DNA from: Georgenia_B sunbinii
GTDB taxonomy: Bacteria > Actinomycetota > Actinomycetes > Actinomycetales > Actinomycetaceae
Direction: 5' to 3' (one strand)
Assembly: GCF_036421855.1 (NCBI RefSeq)
Contig: NZ_JAZGOK010000021.1
Length of the DNA stretch: 10,001 nucleotides
The notes below the pieces were generated by a model. That model had not been told where the DNA came from. It ran no database searches and saw only the letters and a program-made list of their open reading frames with translations. The stretch's first letter is position 1; every line of letters starts with the position of its first letter. The position numbers and the translations under genes are program-made. This document shows positions 1 through 7,300 of the stretch, one piece after another.

Positions 1-346
1 GGACGTCGTCATCGGCCCGGCCGTAGTTGAACACCACATCAGCGTCCCCACCCAGCAGGTGGTTCTTCACGTGGTACTCACTACCGCGACGCACCGCGAA
101 CGTGTCGGCGCCGTCACCGTCCCAGTCACCGACCAGCACGGTGTCACCCTCGCGGCCGTACCGGAAGGTCCAGTCGGCGTCCCCGCCGCGGGGCGCGTTG
201 GACACGTGGAACGTGTTCCCACGACGCACCGCGATCGAGTCGGTCCCGTCACCGTCCCAGTCACCGACGAACACCTCATCGGCGATCCGCCCGTACTTGA
301 AGAAGTGATGCGTCGTGCCCCGCCAGTTGTCACTCAGGTGGAACTC
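1..346 (-). repeat. 135-bp WDGDG repeats at the C-terminal end of gene B (array continues outside window)
   Basis: The same 45-aa unit as in gene A begins at residue 1182 (codon at 346). The gtcccagtc cores end at 262 and 127, again 135 bp apart, and a third unit is cut by the left edge after its GGDADVVFNYGR part. The reading frame agrees with gene A's repeats right up to position 2. The number of units in gene B cannot be known from this window. Confidence 0.82.
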
Positions 347-3300
347 CGCCGCACCCGACGACGGCGGCGGCTCCTCGCCGTCCGAGTCGCCGGTGAGGTA
401 CTCGAAGCCGGTGGTGACGAAGTCCTCGCCCTCCGGAGCCTGGTCGAACTCGAGGACGTAGTACGCGATCTCCGCGTGGTCCCGAGCAGCGGCCAAGATG
501 CCCTGCAGGTCGACCTCGCCCTCACCCAGGTTGGTGAAGCTCGGACCATCATCCTCACCGAGGCCGATGGCGTCCTTGATGTGCAGCATCTCGATGCGGT
601 CGCCGTGCTCCTCGATGAGAGCCGGCACGTCCACACCAGCATGCGCGGCCCAGGCCACGTCGAGCTCGAAGGTCACGAGCTCCGGGTCGGTCTGGTCCAC
701 CAGGATCTCCCAGACCGAGAGCTCCTCACCGTTGTGCTCGAAGGTGGTGGTGAACTCGCTGTCGTGGTTGTGACCGAAGAACTTGCCCACACCGGCGTCG
801 ACCGACCGCTGACCCAGCCGGTTCATCGTCTCAGCCGTCGCCAGCGTGTCCTCGTAGGAGTCGAAGCCCGGAGCGGCAAAGCCACCAGAGCCCATGTACT
901 CCTGACCCAGCGTCTCGGCGTACGCGAGCGTCTCGTCGAAGGTGTCCTCGTCGGTGTTGTAGTGCGAGGACGGGACGCTCAGGCCGAGCTCGTCGACCAT
1001 CGACCGGAAGTCCTCGGCCGAGATGCCGTCGAAGTTGCCGCCGTACGGCTCGATGTTCTCGAAGCCGATCTCGGACAGCCGCGCGAGCACCGGCTGGAGG
1101 CCGGCCTCTTCGACCCACGGGGGCAGCGAGTACATCTGGATCGAGACCTGGTCGGCCGGAACCGTGATCGGCTCATCCGGCTCACCCGGCTCGCCGGGTG
1201 TCTCACCGGAAGCGGTGAAGGTGAGCGCGTCGAGGTCGACGCCGCCCGTGCTGGTGACGACGACCGAGCCGGACCCCTCGGGGATCTCCTCGAGTGCGGT
1301 CTCGACGTCCTGCCAGCCGTCCCCGCCGGTGAACTCGATGTCGGCGAACGACGACTCCGCGTCACCCCAGCTCAGCGAGATGGTTCCCTCGCCGGAGCCA
1401 CGCGCAGTGACGGTGTCGATGGCGTCGCCGCTCGCGGCGTGGCTGAGCGCCATCGGCGCGAAGGTGAGCGAGTCACCCTCCTCGAACTCGGTGACGTAGG
1501 AGCCCGCGCTGGCCTCGCTGTCGTCAGCGACGCTGATACCGTCCGCCGCGTCGTACCACTCGGCCTGCTGGACCTCTGGCTTGAGGATCAGCGTGGTCTC
1601 GCCGGTGGTGGCCGGGACCTCGCCCTGCGGCTCGTCCGTGTAGTTGACGACGAGGGAGCCGAAGATCTTCTCGCCCTCGCCGTGCTCGACGGCGCTCTCG
1701 TTGGTCTCGAGCGTGAACTCACAGTTCTCGTCCGCCGTGCCGGAGACCTCCGGGTGCGCGTGCTCGTTGTGGCCCAGCCCGAAGATGAAGCTCACGCGTT
1801 CACACTCGGGAGTGTCGCCGTCCTCGGCGTCAGACACCGAGACATTGACGGTGACGTCGTCGCCCCAGTCGAAGATCGCGCCGTCATCGACGCTCAGCGT
1901 GATCTCCGGGGCGGTGTTGCCCACGGTGATCTGCTGGACGGCCCTGCCGACCAAGCCCTCCGGGTCGGTCACATGAAGGACCGCGCCGAACTGGCCGAGC
2001 TCGGGGTAGGTGTGGCTGACGGTCACACCCTCGTCGTCGATCTCCCCGTCGCCGTCGAAGTCCCACTCGTAGGTGAGCTCGCCCTCCTCGGGGTCGAACG
2101 AGTCGGAGGCGTCGAACGCGACCTCGAGCGGTGCGTCACTGCCCGAGACGGGGTCGGCCGTGAAGGCTGCCCGCGGCGTCTTGTTGTCGGGGTTGTGGTC
2201 GATCCGGTAGATACCGGCTTCGGGGTTCTGGGTGAAGAAGCCCTTGCCGTACTCGAGCACGTACATGCTGCCGTCCGGACCGAACTCCATGTCCATGATG
2301 CCGGACCACGGCGGCGCGTTCTCGGTCTCGAGCACCTCGTTCGGCAGGAAGTTGTGGATATCGGTGACTTCACCAGCACTGCTGAGCTCGTCCATCTCGA
2401 AGGCCGCGATGTAGTCCTGGGAGAACTCGGCCATGAAGGCCACGCCGTCCCAGGTCTCCGGGAACTTCGTCGGGGAGTCGAGCTCCTCGTCGAAGCGGTA
2501 GATCGGGCCACCCATCGGTGCCTGACCCCCGGTCTCGGTGAAGGTGACGAGACCGTCCCACGCCTCGGGCTGGTCGCCGGGGCTGTCCCCGTACCAGATC
2601 TGCGGCTCGGTCACCGGCGGGAGCTGCTCCAGCCCGGTGTTCCAGGTCGAGTTGTTCACCGGGCCTGCGTCGCAGTCGAAGGTGAGGTCACCGGGCTGCT
2701 CGTTCTCGTAGTCCCACTCGTTGTAGGCGCCGCCGTCGTTGGGGCCGTGGCAGTAGGGCCACCCGCCGTTCATCGGCTCGGTGGTCAGCTGCCACTCGAC
2801 GTAGCCCATGGGTCCGCGGTCGTCCTGCGCGGAGCCGGCGTCGGGGCCGTAGTCGCCCCAGGTCAGTGCGCCCGCCTCGATGTCGTAGTCGATGCGGAAC
2901 GGGTTGCGCAGGCCCATGACGTAGAGCTCTTCACGCACGAGGTCGGCGTCATAGTCGCCGGAGTTGAAGAGGTTGCCCTCGGGGATCGTGTACGTGCTGT
3001 CCGGGCCGGGCTCGGCGCCGGCCTCGATCTCGTCGTTCACGTTGATCCGCAGGATCGCACCACGCAGGTCGTTGGTGCTGCCCGCGCCGCGGCGCGAGTC
3101 GAAGCCCGGGTTCATGCCGGGGGCGTTGTTGATCGGGGTGTAGCCGTCGGCACCGGGGGTGCTGGCCGGGGTGTTGTCACCGGTCGACAGGTACAGGTTG
3201 CCGTCGCCGTCGAAGGCAATGTCGGCCCCGACGTGGCAGCACTGGCCGCGCTGGGCGTCGACCTTGATGATCTGCTGCTCGGAGTCCAGGTCGAGGGTGC

Positions 3301-3889
3301 TGGTCTCGGGGTCCCACTGGAACCGGGAGAGCACGTTGTAGCCGAGCCACTGGTCCCAGTAGCTCTCGTCCTCGCCCTCGGGCAGCTGCTCGGGGGCGCT
3401 GCCGGACGGCGTGGTCTCGGGATAGTCCACCCCGGTGGGAGAGGTTCCCGACATCACGCGGGGCGCGTAGGCCATGTAGACCCAGTTGTTCTCCTCGAAG
3501 TTCGGGTCGATGGCGATGCCTTGGAGCCCGTCCTCCGAGTTCGCGTAGACGTCGACCTGCGCGACCTCCTGGGTCACGGCGGTCTCCGGGTCCGTCAGAC
3601 GGACGACGCCGTCTCGGGCGGTGTGCAGGACTCTCGAGTCCGGCAGGACCGCGAGGTCGATCGGCTCACCGGTGTTCTTGGTGAGCAGGATCTTCTCGTA
3701 GTCGTTCCAGTCGGTCTCGGCGTCGGCCTCGACGGCCGGCGTGTCAGCCTCGGCGCCCGCTGCGGGGTCCTCGGCGTGCTCGGAGTGCGCTTGCGCCCCG
3801 CTGATCGTCAGTGGTAACACCAGAGCGGCTGACAGCACTGCCGCCGCGCCTCGGGCCGACCATCGGCCGCCCATTGAACTTCTGGCCAC
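1..3889 (-). CDS. Secreted PQQ-type sugar dehydrogenase fused to one sugar isomerase-like barrel and WDGDG repeats (gene B, C-terminus outside window)
   Basis: Frame is open from a GTG at 3889 to the left edge (1296 full codons, no stop), so the gene is cut by the window and not broken. GTG is chosen because AAGGAGG lies 4 nt upstream and the paralogue starts identically; the ATG at 3874 is too far from it. Residues 1-34 are a Sec signal peptide ending in AQA. About 45-565 form a glucose/sorbosone dehydrogenase propeller, with QCCHVG (His219, the position of the family's catalytic His) and GLRNPFRI. PKD follows at 569-657, then a domain with HNEHAHP (His707), a CBM-like sandwich, and an AP_endonuc_2/xylose-isomerase-like barrel at about 911-1175 with GHNHDSEF (from His1040), Asp1077, His1103 and Glu1147 as likely metal/active-site residues. 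A short acidic/proline linker leads into WDGDG repeats from residue 1182. Families are known; oxidation of an extracellular sugar followed by barrel chemistry is inferred. Confidence 0.85.
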   Translation of the reverse strand, partial: MARSSMGGRWSARGAAAVLSAALVLPLTISGAQAHSEHAEDPAAGAEADTPAVEADAETDWNDYEKILLTKNTGEPIDLAVLPDSRVLHTARDGVVRLTDPETAVTQEVAQVDVYANSEDGLQGIAIDPNFEENNWVYMAYAPRVMSGTSPTGVDYPETTPSGSAPEQLPEGEDESYWDQWLGYNVLSRFQWDPETSTLDLDSEQQIIKVDAQRGQCCHVGADIAFDGDGNLYLSTGDNTPASTPGADGYTPINNAPGMNPGFDSRRGAGSTNDLRGAILRINVNDEIEAGAEPGPDSTYTIPEGNLFNSGDYDADLVREELYVMGLRNPFRIDYDIEAGALTWGDYGPDAGSAQDDRGPMGYVEWQLTTEPMNGGWPYCHGPNDGGAYNEWDYENEQPGDLTFDCDAGPVNNSTWNTGLEQLPPVTEPQIWYGDSPGDQPEAWDGLVTFTETGGQAPMGGPIYRFDEELDSPTKFPETWDGVAFMAEFSQDYIAAFEMDELSSAGEVTDIHNFLPNEVLETENAPPWSGIMDMEFGPDGSMYVLEYGKGFFTQNPEAGIYRIDHNPDNKTPRAAFTADPVSGSDAPLEVAFDASDSFDPEEGELTYEWDFDGDGEIDDEGVTVSHTYPELGQFGAVLHVTDPEGLVGRAVQQITVGNTAPEITLSVDDGAIFDWGDDVTVNVSVSDAEDGDTPECERVSFIFGLGHNEHAHPEVSGTADENCEFTLETNESAVEHGEGEKIFGSLVVNYTDEPQGEVPATTGETTLILKPEVQQAEWYDAADGISVADDSEASAGSYVTEFEEGDSLTFAPMALSHAASGDAIDTVTARGSGEGTISLSWGDAESSFADIEFTGGDGWQDVETALEEIPEGSGSVVVTSTGGVDLDALTFTASGETPGEPGEPDEPITVPADQVSIQMYSLPPWVEEAGLQPVLARLSEIGFENIEPYGGNFDGISAEDFRSMVDELGLSVPSSHYNTDEDTFDETLAYAETLGQEYMGSGGFAAPGFDSYEDTLATAETMNRLGQRSVDAGVGKFFGHNHDSEFTTTFEHNGEELSVWEILVDQTDPELVTFELDVAWAAHAGVDVPALIEEHGDRIEMLHIKDAIGLGEDDGPSFTNLGEGEVDLQGILAAARDHAEIAYYVLEFDQAPEGEDFVTTGFEYLTGDSDGEEPPPSSGAAEFHLSDNWRGTTHHFFKYGRIADEVFVGDWDGDGTDSIAVRRGNTFHVSNAPRGGDADWTFRYGREGDTVLVGDWDGDGADTFAVRRGSEYHVKNHLLGGDADVVFNYGRADDDV

Positions 3890-3893
3890 AATT

Positions 3894-3900
3894 CCTCCTT
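3894..3900 (-). promoter_or_regulatory. Ribosome binding site of gene B
   Basis: Minus-strand AAGGAGG, then AATT, then the GTG start at 3889. The perfect Shine-Dalgarno match fixes this GTG over the ATG 15 nt further in. The 4-nt gap is slightly short but matches the 5-nt gap in gene A. Confidence 0.8.
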
Positions 3901-3949
3901 GCATCTCCGGAGACGGCCCATGAATCGTGATCATGAGCGGGCCGCTGGC

Positions 3950-4033
3950 CCGACAGAGCGCGGATGCTCCGCTGTGCGTCGGCCCGATCCGGTTGTGGTT
4001 TTCCGGCCCTCGGCTACGAGGACCCGCGTGCCC
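3950..4033 (-). promoter_or_regulatory. Conserved structured leader element upstream of gene B (candidate cis-regulatory RNA)
   Basis: This 84-nt block in the presumed 5' UTR has a close copy at 9737-9818 before gene A, while the flanking leader has largely diverged. The 5' part in transcript sense (4033 to 3978) matches gene A at 51 of 54 positions with one 2-nt indel. It contains a small hairpin CCTCG-TAGC-CGAGG (4021-4008). The 3' part (3982-3950) can fold as CCGAC, 6 nt, CGGA, loop GCA, TCCG, 6 nt, GTCGG. I do not recognise a known riboswitch class. A protein-binding site or an inherited, unselected stretch remain possible. Confidence 0.5.
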
Positions 4034-4198
4034 GGGAACCACGTGTCCCGGCTCACACGCCCACGACCGTAAGGACGACCTTTCGCGAAAGTCAAGCCAA
4101 AAGTTCGGGTTGCGGATGACGAAATGGGTGCTACGTCAACGCATTTACTTTGGCGGCGTTGCGCCGCTCGTGTGGGCCTCCGACACGACGCGGGCCGC
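4034..4198. other. Remaining intergenic DNA between genes A and B
   Basis: Apart from the gene B promoter, this holds an inverted repeat at the start of the B leader (ccggga 4032-4037 with tcccgg 4046-4051) and a 6-bp stem with a 3-nt loop (gcggcg 4153-4158, cgccgc 4162-4167). Neither has a counterpart upstream of gene A. I see no gene here on either strand. Confidence 0.5.
4066..4115 (-). promoter_or_regulatory. Promoter of gene B with upstream conserved box
   Basis: The minus strand shows -35 TTGACT (4095-4090), an 18-nt spacer and -10 TACGGT (4071-4066), a plausible vegetative-sigma promoter. Seven nt upstream of the -35 is CCGCAACCCGAAC (4115-4103), which recurs with one change at the same distance in front of gene A. 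Transcription would start near 4059, giving a leader of about 170 nt. Gene B therefore appears to have its own promoter and not to depend on read-through from gene A. Confidence 0.6.
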
Positions 4199-4274
4199 GA
4201 GCGCCGCCGCGTCCGCCGCGGCGCCACAGCGGGGGCCGGAGCGCCGCCGCGTCCGCCGCGGCGCCACAGCGGGG
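4199..4274. repeat. Two tandem copies of a 36-bp GC-rich direct repeat (40-bp period)
   Basis: Positions 4199-4234 and 4239-4274 are identical over 36 nt, separated by 4 nt. Each copy holds a small inverted repeat (gcgccgc and gcggcgc, 10-nt loop). Copy 2 runs into the left arm of the gene A terminator. There are only two copies and no matching sequence near gene A's leader. It may be replication slippage, or a back-up to the terminator. Confidence 0.85.
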
Positions 4275-4308
4275 CCCGCAGCCGTGATGGCTGCGGGCCC
4301 CGCCGTGG
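4264..4308 (-). terminator. Hairpin terminator of gene A
   Basis: A perfect 15-bp GC-rich stem (4269-4283 with 4289-4303) has loop gtgat and continues after one mismatch for 4 more pairs (4264-4267 with 4305-4308). It begins about 22 nt past the stop codon of gene A. No U-tract follows, which is common for strong hairpin terminators in high-GC actinobacteria. The stem is symmetric and could act on either strand; only the minus strand has a gene ending here. Confidence 0.8.
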
Positions 4309-4330
4309 TGCTGCTCGATGGTCAGCTGAG

Positions 4331-7300
4331 TCAGCCGGCGACCACCTCGGCGATCGCGTCGAGAACCGAGCCGGCGAAGCCTGAGCGGTCGGCACCTGAG
4401 CCGTCGGCACCTGAGCCGTCGGCGAGCCCGCCGACCGGGCGGCGGATACCGAGGGTGTCGGTCCCGTTGCTGTCCCAGTCACCCACGTAGACCTCGTCAC
4501 CGAGGCGGCCGAAGGTCACCACCGTGTCCGCGTCCCCGCCACGCAGGGAGTTGTTCACGTGGTACGTACGACCCCGCTGCACCGCGAAGGTGTCGGTGCC
4601 GTTGCCGTCCCAGTCACCGGCGTGGGTGACATCGTCGGGGCGACCGTAGGCGAAGACCACGTCGGCGTCGCCACCGATGAGGGAGTTCTTCACGTGGTAC
4701 ACCGCACCTCGACGGATCGCGAGGGTGTCCACGCCGCTGGCGTCCCAGTCACCGACCAGCACCTGGTCGGTCTCGTGACCGTAGGTGAAGGTGACGTCGG
4801 CGGGGCCCCCGGTCAGCGAGTTCCTCACGTGGTACTCGGCCCCGCGGCGGACCGCGAAGGTGTCCGTACCGTCACCGTCCCAGTCGCCCACGAGGATGAC
4901 GTCACCGGGCCGGCCGTAGGTGAGCACCACATCGGCGTCCCCACCACGCAAGTCGTTGGACACGTGGAACGTGGCGCCCCGGCGCACCGCGATGGTGTCC
5001 TGGCCGTCACCGTCCCAGTCACCGATGAACACCTCGTCGGCCATCCGACCGAACATGAAGTGCACGGCGGTGGTGCCACGCCAGTCGTTGCTGAGGTGGA
5101 AGTCCCCCGTCCGCTGGTCCGGCGGAGGTGCTTCCTCGGTGGAGAAGGTGTGGCTCCACTCAGTGGCAGCACCGTCGGCGAGCACGAAGCCCGCCGCGGC
5201 CTGAGCCGTGACGGTCACGGTGCCCTCACCCTCGTGGGTGCCGGCCGCCACGACCTCACCGTCGATGAGGTACTCCACGCCAGGGACGCGCGGCACCGTG
5301 TAGGTGTCGCTCGCCGTGCCGTACTCGTCGGAGAACGTCACCGCGGCGGTCGTGACCTCGATCGGGCGGGACCCCTCCTCGCCAGCCTCCTGGCCGGTGA
5401 GGTACTCGAAGCCGGTCGATGCGAAGTCCTCACCGTCCGGGGCCTGGTCGTACTCGAGCACGTAGAGCTCGACGGTCTCCTGCGCCCGGGCAGCGGCGAG
5501 GATGCCCTGCAGGTCCACGTCGCCCTCACCAAGGTTGGTGAAGTTCGGACCATCGTCCTCACCGAGGCCGGTGGCGTCCTTGATGTGGAGCAGCTCGATG
5601 CGGTCGCCGTACTCCTCGATGAGCCTCGGGACGTCGACCCCGGCGTGCGCCGCCCAGCCGACGTCCAGCTGGAAGGTGACGTACTCGGGGTCGGTCTCCT
5701 GGACGAGGATCTCCCACGCCGACATCTCCTCGCCGCCGTGGTTGTACACGGTGGTGAACTCACGGTCGTGGTTGTGGCCGAAGAGCTTGCCGACCCCGGC
5801 CTCGACGGACCGCTCACCGAGCCGGTTCATGGCCTGCGCCGTCTCCAGCGTGCGGCCGTAGGTGCTGATGCCGGGATCCGGGAAGCCGCCCGAGCCGACG
5901 TACTCCTGGCCCAGCGTCTCGACGTAGTCCAGGGTCTGGTCGAACGAGTCCTCGTCGACGTTGTAGTGCGACGAGAGCACGTTCAGGCCGATGAGGTCGG
6001 TCATCGCACGGAACTCCTCGGCGGTCCAGCCGCGCAGGTTCCCGCCGAAGGGCTCGATGTTCTCGAGGCCGATCTCCGCCAGGCGCGCGAGCACCGACGG
6101 AAGACCTGCCTCACGGACCCAGGGGATGAGCGAGAACATCTGGATCGAGACATTCTCCGTCGGGACGTGGATCGGCTCGAACTCGCCGGCCTCCTGGCCG
6201 GTGAGGTACTCGAAGCCGGTCGTCACGAAGTCCTCGCCGTCAGGGGCAAGGTCGTACTCCAGGACGTAGTACGCCATGGGCGCGAACTCCTGCGCGGCGG
6301 TGAGGATCTCCTGGAGCGGGACCTCTCCCTCACCGAGGTTGGTGAAGTTCGGACCATCGTCTTCACCGAGGCCGGTGGCGTCCTTGACGTGCATCAGCTC
6401 GATCCGGTCCCCGTACTCCTCGATGAGAGCCGGGACGTCCACACCAGCGTGCGCCGCCCAGCCGACGTCCAGCTGGAAGGTGACGTACTCCGGGTCTGTC
6501 TCGGCCACCAGGATCTCCCACGCCGACATCTCCTCACCGTTGTGCTCGTACACGGTGGTGAACTCACGGTCGTGGTTGTGGCCGAAGAACTTGCCGATCT
6601 CGGCCTCGACGGACCGCTGACCGAGCCGGTCCATCGTGGCGGCCGTGGCCAGCGTGTTCTCGTAGCTACCGATCCCCGGATCCGCGAAGCCACCCGAGCC
6701 GACGTACTCCTGGCCCAGCGTCTCGACGAACTCCAGCGTCTGGTCGAAGGTCTCCTCGTCGGTGTCGTAGTGCGAGGACGGCACGCTCAGGCCGAGGGTG
6801 TCGGTCATCGCGCGGAACGCCTCGGCCGTGTAGCCGTTGAAGTTGCCGCCGTAGGGCTCGATGTTCTCGAAGCCGATCTCCGCGAGGCGGGTGAGCACGG
6901 GCCGCAGGCCCGCGTCGTCGACCCACGGGATGAGGGAGAACATCTGCACCGAGACCTGCTCCACGGGGATGCGGACCGGGCCGGTCTCACCGGATGCGGT
7001 GAAGGTGAGGGTGTCGAGGTCGACGCCCCCCGTGCTGGTCACGACGACCGAGCCGGAGCCCTCGGGGATGTTCTCGAGGGTGGTGGTGACGTCCTGCCAG
7101 CCGTCCTCGCCGGTGAACTCGACGTTCGCGAAGGCGGACTCCTCGTCGCCCCAGGTGAGGGAGACGGTGCCCTCGCCGGAACCGCGGACGGTGACGGTGT
7201 CGATGACGTCGCCGGTCGGGGCGTTGCGCAGTGCCACTGGCGTGAAGGTGAGCGAGTCACCCTCGTCGAGCTCGGTCACGTAGCGACCGGCGCCGGCCTC

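Noticed and set aside
1..3889. Gene B as a pseudogene or frameshifted copy
   Set aside because: The frame matches gene A from the GTG to position 2 with every domain in register. It lacks a stop only because the window ends.
3950..4033. Leader block as a c-di-GMP-I (GEMM) or ydaO-type c-di-AMP riboswitch
   Set aside because: Only short fragments such as AAACC and GACGC are reminiscent of GEMM. The GGCAAACC context, GAAA tetraloop and second-half motifs are not seen. Left as an unassigned element until a cmsearch is done.
4199..4274. CRISPR-like array
   Set aside because: Only two copies with 4 nt between them, so no spacers, and no cas genes nearby.
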